A stretch of 15,507 nt of DNA from Paraglomus occultum (GCA_910592205.1 CAJVPJ010000852.1:1-15507), one strand, 5' to 3'. Positions 1 through 10,410 are shown, counted from the stretch's first letter. The notes: generated by a model not told the origin, from the sequence alone. Numbers and translations: made by a program.

Positions 1-342
1 CGTGCAACATCGATCACTGTTTACTATAAAAAAGTTCAAATGTCAAATGGCTGAACGTCGTTTGCCGAGTTTCGATCCAATAGGCTTCAGTGAAACATTG
101 TGACTATTAATGGGCTGAACACCCTCATTCACAAATGCTATATATTAATGATTGTTCCCAGTTTTAGTTGTAACTTTCACTTTTATTTAATTAATAGTGT
201 TTCTGACCTGATCGTCGCTGGCGAAGCGGTCACTCAGTAGTCGTCACAACAAAGTACCATCTACATTCACATGAACAGCAATAGAGTATTTGAAATCACG
301 AACAATATTATTTAAAATAAAGATCTATTACTATACACAGCT
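1..342. other. 5' flank of the CSC1-like gene
   Basis: No gene is visible. The stretch is AT-rich and lies directly upstream of the channel gene's start codon, so it should contain that gene's promoter and 5' untranslated region. I could not identify a convincing TATA box or other element. Confidence 0.4.
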
Positions 343-3300
343 ATGGCGACTTTGGATACAGCTCGCAACTATAACCCGACATTCTTAGGCTTGGGTACAC
401 AACTTGGTATCGCCGCGTCTATATCATTTTATTGTTTATTACAATTTGAATGGAACCGAAGAAAGAAATCTATGCAATACTTGTACACGCCACGAGTTCG
501 ATTGGCAAAGTAAGTATATGTAGTCTCCCTAGAGATGCTTCGACAATCTCTTTGAAATCCCAAAGACTAGACAATAAGATAATAACGATTCTCGTTAAAG
601 TTAATAAGAAAACGCCATAACATTATTGTTTGTCACCAATTAGTTCATAAATCGACAAAATATTGACTCTGAGAACAAACATAAATGAGATTCACTTATT
701 TGAGTTTCTATAATAATTAATCTGTTTATCTCAACTTAGGAATCCGTCACCTCCAATCCCGGAAGGTCTCTTCTCTTGGATTCCAGCAACATTGTTTTTA
801 CCAGAAAAATTCTTTCTAACGCATGTCGGCTTAGACGCAGTAATGTATATTCGATTTCTTAGGATGGCAGTCATATTCTTAGCTTTCAATGTAGTGGTAG
901 TAGGGGCAATCCTATTACCATTAAATTACTACGGTGGAGCTGATATGCAAGGTGTCGAAGTGCTATCAATCAACAACGTCGCTGGGGTGAACGGAAATTA
1001 TTTATGGGCACACGCAATCTGCACATACATTATCAGCGTAAGCTGGATGTATTTACTGTATCAGAATTACTTTGATTTTGTGAGAATGCGCAAGGAGCAT
1101 TACAAGAACAAGGTAACATCGGGATCAGTGAGTGTACGAACAGTGATGGTGTCTAGAATACCCGAAGATATGCGATCGGAAGATAAGCTGAAAGGATATT
1201 TTGAATCACTTGGACTAGCACCAGTAGAATCGGCAAGAATTGTAAGACATACCGGAAAACTGAATAGAAAAATTGCCAGGAGAGAAGATGCCTTGCTTGC
1301 GCTAGAAAAATCACATATACTATTAGCAAAGAATGTCATTGCTGCCACTGACATGGGAGGATTGTTGGGTTTCGGAAATCTTTTTCAATCGTTTTCATTC
1401 CGTAAATCGAAAAGAGAAAGGATACCTACCGATATTGAGGGTCATGATGTGCTAGATCGTCAGTTACTGCAGTCGGTGGCTAATTGGATGAGATATCGTA
1501 AGAAGTCTGGTAACGACGCTTCTACCGAAAATTCGATTTCACGTCAGTCCCCTACTGTGCAGGTTTTGGGGCATGAGGATTGTCGTGGTACCGTCTGGGA
1601 AATCCTTATTCAAACCCCAAAGACTGTGCTAGACAAGTACCAACCTGCTCATTGGCCCGGTTATCTTACTACTGATAAACGAGTACGGTCGATTGATCAT
1701 TATTTGAAAGAGTTTAATCATCTCGACAGGCGTATTGCCGAATTAAGAGCGAGAAACATTACAGAAGCCCCTTACAGGCCTACCTCTACGGGGTTTGTTA
1801 CTTTTAAATTACACACTACTGCCGCTATGGCTGCTCAGAGTATTGCGTGTTCACGTCCACATACGCTTACTACAAAGATGGCGCCGGAGCCCAGAGACAT
1901 TTTATGGGATAATCTGACGAAAAGATTCAACAATCAAATGTTAAGATACTTTGTGGTCAACCTTTTTGTTTGGTAAATATCTGAATAGTTATATTTCCAC
2001 ATATGATCTAAACATATTACTCCCGGTTGTTGAGATTTTCAATATCCATTAACCGCATTCTATTTTTAGGGCGTTGACTATATTCTGGCTATTTCCAATT
2101 TTCGCCATCTTAACTCTCACGTCTATAGATTCATTATCAAAACGCATTTCTATACTTGGACCTTTCCTCGAGGCTTCTCCGTTAATTAGGACACTTTTGC
2201 AGAACGTGTTACCTACTGTACTTGTCTCTATATTCATGGGTATATTGCCGTGGATATTAATGGAGATATCAAAGAGAGAAGCGCTTACTAGCTATTCTAA
2301 ACTGGAAGAGACTGTGTTGAAGAGATACTACTACTTTTCATTCTTCAACGTCTTTCTCGTGTTCTTATTGGGTATTACCTTCTTAGAGTCAATATTCGAT
2401 ATTATAAACACACCAACAAGCATCATTCAAATCTTGGCAAAAAGTTTACCGCAGGTGAAAAAGCTTATGAATTCTATGGTTTTCATATATAGCGTTATGC
2501 AATTTCTGACACTGACACTTTTTTTTTCTTTTTAGGGAGCAACATTTTTTATAAACTATGTTATTTTTAATACATGTACCCACGGATTAGAACTGCTCCA
2601 AGTCGGCTCTCAGATATTTCTTCACATTATACTCACCACTCGCTTTGTTGCATCGACACCGCGAATGTTACAACGCGTGACATCCCCATGGAACTTCCAA
2701 TTCTATTATTATTACCCTATGCACATACTCGTACTAGTAATTACCATCACATACTCAACTATCAATCCATTAATCCTCTGCTTTTCCCTCGTATATTATA
2801 GCATAGCCTATGTAATATTCAAGCATCAATTCGCATATTGCTATGTCAAACGATATGAGGCAGCCGGCAAATTCTATCGACTCGTATTCCGGTATACAAC
2901 TGACGGTTTAATCATATATCAATTGACTGTACTAGGCTTAATATGGCTACGTGGTGCTATCGCCCCCGGTGCTTTCTTGGTACCTTCGATTGTGGGAACA
3001 TTCTATTTCAAATACTATTGCCATAAAACGTTCTATTCAAGGACGCATTATTTGGCACTAGACACTATACTTGATTTTAATGAGGATAACTCACAAAGTC
3101 AAAGTGGAAATCGCGCGAGTAGCAGCAGCCAACTGGACTATCAAGGCAATGGCGATAGAAGTGAGAAAAAGGATCCATCGGCAATAATACCGTCGACTTC
3201 TCAATATGATAAGACTGGATCGGATTCACGGAAAGCTCCCGAACTCACAGCATCGTGTAAACCGGAAGAACCATCTCAAGCAATTTCTTCATCTACATCC

Positions 3301-3843
3301 GAGAAAAATGTCTTGTTCGTTGAAACTACAAACATAGAAAGAAGACGAATGCCTCGCAGAAGCAATTCATATATTAGTAGAAATCGTCTACTTACTGCTC
3401 ACGATCCAAGTCGTCAGTGCATAAATGATGATTGTTCACAGTACCAAACATATCTTCATCCCAATCTCGTGAAGGCACTGAATCGTAAGCTATGGCTTCC
3501 AATCGATCCTCTTAAACAGATCACGGTATCGGATACGATTGAACTTGATCGAGCAATAACCTCCAGTGAATGTGGTATTAGCACTGTTGGATACTGGGGC
3601 GGAGTGTCAGGATTCCTAGGCGAGGCGTTGATCAGTCCTAACGATACGAATACAAATCCCATATTTCCGTTCACCGAGCGCGCGAGCATAGTTGAATGTC
3701 AACGTCAAACAACAGGACAAGGAAATGATGCCAGTGATTGCGAGATTGAAGTACTGTGTGATACAGAGGTTCCGGAGCTATCGGAATGTGAAGGAAGCAT
3801 GAGTGTTTCAAGCGGGGATTTGTCAAGTGGAGAAGAGTTTTGA
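343..3843 (+). CDS. CSC1/OSCA-type hyperosmolality-gated cation channel (RSN1_7TM family), four exons
   Basis: Exons 343-509, 740-1972, 2070-2454 and 2536-3843 keep phase through three introns (GTAAGT...TTAG, GTAAAT...TTTAG, GTGAAA...TTTAG) and give 1030 residues. By family this is an integral membrane protein of the TMEM16-like fold that passes cations, including calcium, on osmotic or mechanical stress. What is seen: a first membrane segment near residues 13-35, two more near 98-120 and 144-163, and a cytosolic domain of about 290 residues with the PHM7_cyt-like stretch (SVRTVMVSRIPED). The seven-helix RSN1_7TM block begins near residue 445 at PRDILWDNL and includes SLPQGATFFINY, a typical family motif that spans the third intron exactly and so confirms that splice. 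After about residue 778 comes a Ser-rich hydrophilic tail of some 250 residues ending in an acidic cluster. The start was chosen as the ATG opening the first exon, with a family-like N-terminus. Fungal paralogues (CSC1, PHM7, RSN1) cannot be separated by eye. Confidence 0.93.
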
Positions 3844-4089
3844 AATAGATGAAAACGATAATATGGTTTATCAGACATTCTAGTGTAAATAAGCACTCAA
3901 AATATTTTGATAGTCGTGTAGTCCTTATTTTTTAATATTCTACGAGTTGTTGGGTTGGGCAAGTGGTAATACTTAATCGCGCATAGGATTTGCATTAAAC
4001 AATGTAAATAATTAAAAGATATTGGTCCACGTGATCGAATTAATATCATAATCGAGCTGCTTTTTAACTTGTAAAAGCTATCAACTATA

Positions 4090-5281
4090 ATGTCCGATAC
4101 ACTTGAAAATTATATATGGCGTACTATTTCAGTGTTCCTCAGAGGCAAAGGTATCCGGAATAACGAAAAGGCAAAAGGCTTGGCGAATGGTAGTATAGGC
4201 TTGTTATCGGATATCTCCAATGCATCAAATGGATCATTAACAGTATGTTCCTCAAGATATTTTAGCTGTTGCAACCGGAATCCGGTATGTTGGCGAGCTT
4301 GTAGGTGCTTCTTCATCTGCTTGTGCGCAAAGCAAGGTTAACCCAAGATACAAAGAACGTCTACGCTTGTCGATATAGTCTTCTTGACTTGTGAGGATGC
4401 ACGCGATCTCAATTCTAAACTAAAGGATGTAAAGTAATTTATCGCTTTAATCGTTCTCGTAAACTTGTATCATTTATCGCTTTAATAGTTCTCGTAAACT
4501 TGTATCATTTATCGCCTTTATTAATAATGCTCGATACCGTCAGGAATATATCGGGGCATTGTTTATGTGTTGTTCAGTTTGCTGATTCACACACGTTCAT
4601 ATGTAACTACGCTTTACTCGGACAAAGACTTCGAGCAACGGAGAGTCTTGCTTTTGTTAATGTTAACAAGGCCATGAAAGATCCACAGGTAATTAAAAAA
4701 TTTCGGGCTATATACGTATTCGCGTTCTACGCATTACGTTTACAAATTTCAATGTCTTTTTTCCCAAACTATCCCAGCTCGGCACATTCCCACCAGAACT
4801 CTTTTCTTTTATCTCTGATGATCTCGAACCTTTCTTGTCTTTAAGAGATTCGTCAATCTTGGTTATCCCATCAATGCCAAAATGCATGATATCTATATCG
4901 GGGTGGTTGTTAGAATACCCCGTCATATATTTTCAGGATGATGTGGAGGATGATGGAGGAAATTGTTTGGGAAATGTCGATTTGAGAGTATGTAGCGTAT
5001 ACCTTGAAAAGCAAAACAGTGAAATCAGGTAAAGAATGAAGTGTGATACACCACCCGTTTAATTTTGTGATGACCGAGTCTAATATTTCTCTTTCTTTTC
5101 TTCTAGTCACAAATTGCTTAGTTTCAGCTATCCCAAGACGGTGATCTCGGAAATCGAGGAAGCTGCGCTTGTTAGTAGAATGCAGTTGGTTTATGACTCG
5201 AGACTGAAAGGGCAGCATATTTGGAATGAGTCATGCGCAATACGTATCGTCGATAGAACATTATCGATTGTTGCATTGTGA
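4090..5281 (+). CDS. UPF0739 (C1orf74-like) family protein, six exons
   Basis: Rebuilt exons are 4090-4150, 4257-4284, 4356-4433, 4544-4688, 4778-5028 and 5107-5281, totalling 738 bases (245 residues plus stop) with phase kept at every junction. Donors are GTATCC, GTATGT, GTAATT, GTAATT and GTAAAG; acceptors are CAAG, AAAG, TCAG, CCAG and TTCTAG. The product resembles animal C1orf74 (UPF0739, about 269 residues) over its whole length. Matching stretches are DILAVATGIR (21-30), a VD..FL..EDARDLNSKLKD stretch (35-54), SLAFVNV (90-96), GWLLEYPVIYF (146-156), NCLGNVDLRVCSVYL (166-180), LLSFSYPKTV and a C-terminus ending SIVAL. Molecular function of the family is unknown and I infer none. There is no signal peptide and no membrane helix. 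Spacing to the channel gene upstream is 246 bases on the same strand. Weakest points are the start codon, the 28-base second exon, and the first acceptor (an alternative lies at 4265, also in phase). Confidence 0.8.
4437..4515 (+). repeat. 35-bp tandem repeat inside intron 3 of the UPF0739 gene
   Basis: Two copies of a 35-base unit lie head to tail at 4437-4471 and 4472-4506 with a single mismatch, followed by the first 9 bases of a third copy (4507-4515). The array fills most of the 110-base intron between exons 3 and 4, so it is outside the coding sequence if the splice model is right. Confidence 0.9.
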
Positions 5282-5485
5282 AAGAAAGAGCAAACTCAAA
5301 ACTCATATTAAACAAAATAGGAGCACTGATTCGATTAAAATTCAGTGATTAAGGCCTTCACAATCTTTATTGTTGACAAAATTAATGAAAATAATGCGCT
5401 CTCACTATTGATGTCTTTGTGGACAAACTTTCGACCGATTCATTGTGTAAGTAGTGGCTGAGATAAAATATTCACAAATTATATG

Positions 5486-5491
5486 AATAAA
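5486..5491 (+). promoter_or_regulatory. Candidate polyadenylation signal (AATAAA) of the UPF0739 gene
   Basis: A canonical AATAAA hexamer lies about 205 bases after the UPF0739 stop codon on the same strand. Such hexamers are common by chance in AT-rich DNA, so the assignment rests on position only. Confidence 0.3.
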
Positions 5492-6423
5492 ACTTGGACT
5501 TACTATTCTCTTTTCTTATGCTTGGTAATCTGTAATACAGCGCAAAAAGATATAATTCTTTCCCTTTATCAGATTAATCACGACAATGCGCAAGACTTTC
5601 CCTAAATAAGGAAAGAATATCATTGCCATGGGATGTCAGAGTGTAAATTGCGTCATATTGAAAGATTTGATTGTCGTTGTCATATCAAATTCTGTAATCA
5701 GATCAGATCAATCTCAAATCTGACCTGAAACCCCCATATATAGCATTATAATAGTCATCGCTTTGGATTGCGCGCATTCACTTGCGCAAAACAATACCGT
5801 AGCTTCTAATATGCTGGTTGGCTGATGATCATGTTTGATTGGTACTCGGACACTTACATGTGCAATGCATAACATGTGAGTAAGAAAATTGTTGCTTCTT
5901 TGTGGTTTGTAAGAATTGTAGTAATATGAATTATAAATCTTTCATTGTCATCACAGAAGCCAAAATCTATTGGCGCAACTCATTAGTAACCCTTTGAAAT
6001 TTGCTTAGGAAATGTAGGACGAGGGAGGAGGCAGGTTAAATCATCAGCATTAGTCGGATGGCACCGCAACAATGAACGGGTCGACCCAAATACATTATGG
6101 TTGGGGGGCTTTTCGTTTTATTTTACTATTCCTATTAGTTCCGGGTTACAAGAAAGCCTGATGCGTGTGATTTATCTGTTTGATCATTACAACTTAGTCA
6201 TAGCATGTTCACTGACCTCCTATTTGGAGTAACGCGCGTTATGACCAGACTCACCTGTAGGAATCGTTCAGGGTCTTGATGGAAACTTCTACAATAATTG
6301 CTTAAAAAAGAACTTTAAATTTGGTTGTTTACCGATCTTTATAAGCAACAATTTCCAACGTTCTTGGAATTAAAATACGTGCAATTATTAATTTGATAAT
6401 CAACAGCTATTTGTCAAAAAGTC

Positions 6424-6466
6424 TTTTGTCTGGCGGGTTTGCATATCCGGATGCAGATAGACAAAA
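6424..6466. repeat. Nested inverted repeat (imperfect hairpin)
   Basis: Outer 8-base arms TTTTGTCT (6424-6431) and AGACAAAA (6459-6466) enclose inner 5-base arms TGCAT (6440-6444) and ATGCA (6451-6455) around ATCCGG. An RNA copy could fold with internal loops of 8 and 3 bases. No function is evident. Confidence 0.5.
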
Positions 6467-6773
6467 ACAAAACAATAAAGCAGATCAGGCAGTAGCTCAC
6501 CAACAATTTGACTCATATCGTTAATGAACGAACTTTACTTGTTTTGAAATAACAAAAATTTACGAAAACGGCCAAGATACTAAAACCCCTTTTAGTTGTA
6601 TTTATTTCCTTTTTTCTTTTCTAGACTTGTAAAAAGATAAAATAAAATTGTTTACTATACCCCTTCTCGGTGGATTGTATCTGATAAATCTGATACGCTA
6701 ATTATTTTAGAAATGACATTTGTGATGGCACTGGAATTGTAATAGTGTTGAATAGATTAGATTTTATATTTTG

Positions 6774-6814
6774 CTTTATGATGCTTAACATGATTTACTT
6801 TATGATGCTTAACA
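6774..6814 (+). repeat. 17-bp direct repeat with 24-base period
   Basis: The word CTTTATGATGCTTAACA occurs exactly at 6774-6790 and again at 6798-6814, separated by 7 bases. It is a small local duplication in non-coding DNA. Confidence 0.9.
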
Positions 6815-7242
6815 GATACTATACTGTTGATAGAGAAGCTCAATTCAAAAAGCGATATTATGGTAGCACAAATTGCGAGTGCTATTTTAAGATCCATACG
6901 GTGATTAGAACAAAGTAGTTCCATTTATGACTATCTCTGGCATTTACTTGCCCTGTTGTCACACTTGAATTGACTTTACCGTATTGCCCCCACAAAGTAT
7001 TGTTTCACGGAACGAGTTTCAAAATATGTGCGGGATGTCCGAACCTTTTCGCTTTGTGAGGATGGTAGTAAATGGAATGAAAACAAACATTCCAAAGGAC
7101 ATATATGACCGAATGATGGCTTTATATTCTCATCCACCATCGTCTTAAACAATAAGTTCTTATTGACGTTACCCAAACAATACATTTCTCACTGTAGCAG
7201 ATAAACTGTTCGAATTCGAATAGAAATTACAGTCATTCGAGT

Positions 7243-7282
7243 AATAACCCAAACCCCTTCTTGATGAACGGGGGGGGTTATT
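7243..7282. repeat. GC-stem hairpin in AT-rich DNA
   Basis: AATAACCC (7243-7250) pairs perfectly with GGGTTATT (7275-7282), and CCCC (7254-7257) can pair with G residues of the run at 7270-7274, leaving a 3-base bulge and a loop of about 12 bases. The 8-G run (7270-7277) is unusual for this region. Nothing around it identifies it as a bacterial-type terminator or a mobile-element end. Confidence 0.6.
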
Positions 7283-8304
7283 TTTGATAGTAATTGACTT
7301 AAAAGGAAGTTGTTATTGTAATTGTGCCAGATCATCAAACTGGGAGGCGTCGTGTTACCAGCGCAGCGCAGTGAATAGGATAGCCGAGGACAATAAAGCA
7401 TTCGATATAAACAAGCGTTTTTTTATATCATATGCAGTGTAACCGTCATAAAAATAATATAGTTGAAGAACAAACCGTATAATTATGGTGGTCTGACTAC
7501 ATTGCGTGTTTATTATATGCGAACATTCGATAATTATCGGTAATGCGAAATACAGACCCATTGTTAATAAGGCTGACGCTAAAATTAGAGTTTATTGGAT
7601 TTGGAAAATACAATTGTTATGCATATTAACTTGTTAAACAATTTGGTATCAGCGAACCTATGAACTGTTTAATGAAATATTCTTACCGTGGAAATAAGCG
7701 CCGACGGTTTAATAAGGAATAATGCCGGGTTAACTTTGCGTGTAGTCGAGTGGCCGTTGGTACAGACCTATACCATTTATGTTAAATAAATTAGGCTTTG
7801 ACATACCATTCGGTCTGGTGTAAAAAATTCAAGTCTAACAATTGAAAAACTCTAATTCAAGCCTGTGAAATGTAATTTAAAATATCAAGTTTATGGTTTA
7901 GAAAGCCTGCAAGTTTTCTCAAGTATAACAAGGCAAACTGTTGTCCTCCAATCATTGTGACATCATATGGAACGAGGAATTCCTCATTTCAAAGACTCGT
8001 CAGAACAAAGACTACTATAAAGCACGTAACTGTCTTTATCAAAAGCAACATGGCTGTTGATAACAACTATTAAGTTGTAGTTCAACGAGAGGCTGCGCCA
8101 AAGAGCGGATGTCTCTCTCGGCTTATAATGCTTCCACAGTTTTTCTCTATATGGTTAAGATATTTGCATTGGGTTGGTATATTTATTTATGTGTAAACCA
8201 AACACTTTATTTGTTTGTCACTGTTATTATAAAATTCTTCATTTATGTTTTACAATGAAAATCAATGCTAATCTCCTTAATTGGATCGTTATGAATTGAA
8301 CACA

Positions 8305-8312
8305 TATAAATA
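8305..8312 (+). promoter_or_regulatory. TATA-like box of the F-box gene
   Basis: TATAAATA lies 135 bases upstream of the F-box start codon and is followed by a pyrimidine-rich stretch (CCCATCCCCTCAGCTC) of the kind often found around fungal transcription starts. Position and composition support it, but no other promoter element was identified. Confidence 0.4.
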
Positions 8313-8446
8313 CACCCATCCCCTCAGCTCCAACGAAAAAAGTTTACAACTAAAACCAAACCTTTTTTTAAAAAGTCGCCAGTTCGAAAAAATTTCAACA
8401 CATATTATCTCTTCTGTTTATATAGAACCTTTTGAACTCGTATAGA

Positions 8447-9256
8447 ATGTTATTCAAATGTACATCTTCTCGGATCAACAAAAATTCGAGTATTTCGTCA
8501 ATCACATCCCTCAGTTCTCTCCCAAACGAAATACTTCTTCTAATTATCGAATCACTTGATATAATTTCCCTTCTTGCTCTTTCTGACACATGCAGACGAT
8601 TTAACGATTTATCATATACTCAACTCCTTTCATTATTCAACTCGTCAGACATTAAATTAATAATTTTATTAAGCCAAGAGTACAAATGGCAATTCCACGT
8701 TGAATTGTCCTTCTCCCACTTTGATGCCGATACCCAAAATTTAGTCTTCAAACCCCAAAGTCAGACATCACTGACATTCTACAGTTCGGCTGTTTTGCGG
8801 AATCCTAATCTGTGCAATATAAACCTAATCCAAGAGATCAACGAAAACGAAGAACCATGTCCGTTAAAAGAGAATTTACTGCCAAAGTCACATTCACTCT
8901 CGATTAAACAAATTGGAACATTCCAGCAGATACATAAAGTCTATCGAAGAGGAAAGGGCGCTAAGCATATGCCCTTGTGGCACACATTTTCATACTCTGT
9001 AAGCGCTCCAACAGAAGAAATGTCACCAAAAACGGACAGGAAAAGATTGATTACGCCCATCGAATTCCGTTGTCCTGTTGGCTTTTTTTATCCGCAATCA
9101 ACAACTGCTCAAATGATTTTTAGGAAATTGTTTGGTAGACAGCGATGGCAAAAGAACAAGTTGTCAACAACGACATTGATCGACAGTGAAATCCAAATGG
9201 ACAAGAGCAGCGAACAGACAGACGATATTTACGTCTCTCCGAGCAGATGGTGGTGA
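8447..9256 (+). CDS. F-box domain protein
   Basis: A single open frame of 269 residues, started at the ATG at 8447; the frame extends 15 bases further upstream only through a TTG. Residues about 24-65 form a recognisable F-box: LPNEILLLIIESLD, then ISLLALSDTCRRFNDL. By family this motif binds Skp1 and places the protein in an SCF-type ubiquitin ligase as substrate adaptor. The remaining 200 residues show no leucine-rich, WD40 or Kelch repeats that I recognise. They hold a YKWQFHVELSFSHF stretch near residue 80 and a basic C-terminal part (FRKLFGRQRWQKNK) followed by an acidic Ser/Thr-rich end, so the substrate cannot be named. There is no intron and no signal peptide. A TATA-like box sits 135 bases upstream. 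The F-box call is good; the rest of the protein is uncharacterised. Confidence 0.82.
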   Translation: MLFKCTSSRINKNSSISSITSLSSLPNEILLLIIESLDIISLLALSDTCRRFNDLSYTQLLSLFNSSDIKLIILLSQEYKWQFHVELSFSHFDADTQNLVFKPQSQTSLTFYSSAVLRNPNLCNINLIQEINENEEPCPLKENLLPKSHSLSIKQIGTFQQIHKVYRRGKGAKHMPLWHTFSYSVSAPTEEMSPKTDRKRLITPIEFRCPVGFFYPQSTTAQMIFRKLFGRQRWQKNKLSTTTLIDSEIQMDKSSEQTDDIYVSPSRWW

Positions 9257-9866
9257 ATATTTGACCAATTATCCAATGATTGATGGACATTGAGATTCTA
9301 TTATTTATTTAGACATATTTCGTAGATAATAACAACAAACCGTTTTTATTTTTTTTAAAAAAAAAAGTATTCACAAAATAGCCTTCAATATTGACATATT
9401 ACCTGTGCTGTTTCCAATGTAGATTTGTATATAATATATAATGTTATTAAACAAGAAATGAGACATGTCCTGAATATGAAATATTAATAATCGTATTTCA
9501 TTGTACAACCGACATTGTTAATTAAGACTTCAGGAGTCAAGCTTTGTCGTGATACATATATTTTATTCACCATTGATTGGATTAACCTTCCTCGTTCAAG
9601 TCAAATTAACGAAACTTAAATTAATTAAATCAAAAATTCGGAATTAAACCTAGTTCATATTATTAATCCAACTTGGCGAGAAAGTAAAAGATTCATAAAC
9701 TTTTAAGTTGCGGCTTGTAATAAGAGACAATGGTCGTTTAAAAATTGCTCATCGTTTTAAAATACTTTCAAAACTGGTAAATTTCGACTCTTTTTGACTT
9801 GTAACATTCCTCATCACGGTAATGCCTTCTGTCAATCATCTAATTCTATTACCAAGAAAAGTCGTT
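9257..9866. other. Intergenic stretch after the F-box gene
   Basis: No gene is visible. It contains a T8-A10 run at 9349-9366 about 90 bases after the F-box stop, probably in or near that gene's 3' end. The rest is AT-rich and without recognisable motifs. Confidence 0.45.
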
Positions 9867-9930
9867 TCAATTGGTTTTGAGGGTCATACAGTTTGATACT
9901 GCAGTTAAGGTGCTCAATAAACTCTGGTTA

Positions 9931-10060
9931 GACTGTTTGAGCAGCCAAGAAAGTAAGATTTTTTTTAATTGTTTTTGCATTACAAACAGCCACAAACTCT
10001 GCCTAGGTGTACCATTCCATGTATATTCCATTTCTTCTTCCAGCGCAGCCGACAGCATAT
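9931..10060 (-). pseudogene. Possible RNase H1 N-terminal (viroplasmin-like) domain remnant
   Basis: Read on the minus strand from 10060, one frame gives YAV...GRRNGIYMEW, then a stop, then AEFVAVCNAKTIKKNLTF and LAAQ before another stop. The pattern YAV..GR..GIY..W, followed by NAK..KK..T...AQ, matches in order and spacing the hybrid-binding N-terminal domain found in eukaryotic RNase H1 and many fungal and plant proteins. The internal stop and missing start mean it cannot be an intact gene. A different minus-strand frame over the same bases (9867-10136) is open but resembles nothing I know. The match is short, so the call is tentative. It could belong to the transposase-like remnant next to it or be a separate insertion. 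Confidence 0.35.
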
Positions 10061-10410
10061 TATTTTGGCTTGTTGATTTGTTTAACCGTTTTTTCCAACA
10101 ATGAAATCGCTCGAGAATAGAAACATTTCTGTACAATAATTGATCGATTCGTTTTTATTTTGTCTATGACAATATGTATATATTGACCTTGAAATTTAAC
10201 TCTTCGAACGAGAACTTTGACCATGTTAAATCGACAAATAGTGATGTTGGCGTTGGATTTGCAATACGACCCTTAAATCGAGATCTGGTATAAATTATTT
10301 TCCGACATGTGTACTCGGGTATTTTTCTTATACTGGTATAGATTGCACAGTGAAATACATGTTTACTGTTCGTTTTGCGCGGTGTAATTTTTTAGTCAAA
10401 CTGGCATTAT

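Larger units (their letters stand above)
5282..8304. other. 3 kb AT-rich intergenic stretch without a recognisable gene
   Basis: I read all frames by eye and found no exon chain, domain motif or RNA gene I can support. Short open frames here (for example minus-strand ones between 6976 and 7561) have no family resemblance and no splice-compatible partners. The stretch holds a possible polyadenylation signal at 5486, a nested inverted repeat at 6424-6466, a short tandem repeat at 6774-6814, a G/C-stem hairpin at 7243-7282 and two 12-base perfect palindromes (7209-7220, 7974-7985). It ends at the TATA-like box of the F-box gene. Confidence 0.5.

Noticed and set aside
3456-3896. Minus-strand open frames over the end of the channel gene
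   Set aside because: They are antisense shadows of a well-supported exon and show no family resemblance.
4244-4265. Alternative 3' splice sites (4243 and 4265) for the first UPF0739 intron
   Set aside because: 4243 breaks the frame. 4265 keeps it but removes the conserved DIL of DILAVA, so 4256 was preferred.
6040-6095. GGGTCGACCC near 6077, resembling a tRNA T-arm
   Set aside because: It lacks the T54-T55 pair needed for a T-loop and has no matching A box or acceptor stem upstream; it is a short palindrome.
7209-7220. Perfect 12-base palindrome TTCGAATTCGAA, and a second one GAGGAATTCCTC at 7974-7985
   Set aside because: Both could be protein-binding sites, but there is no adjacent gene, repetition or spacing pattern to support a role.
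7736-7845. tRNA-like signals: TAGTCGAGTGG (A-box-like, 7743-7753) and ATTCAAGTC (B-box-like, 7827-7835)
   Set aside because: The acceptor stem (TTGCGTG against AATTGAA) and T-stem do not pair, so there is no cloverleaf. At most it is a chance match or a very old tRNA-derived element.
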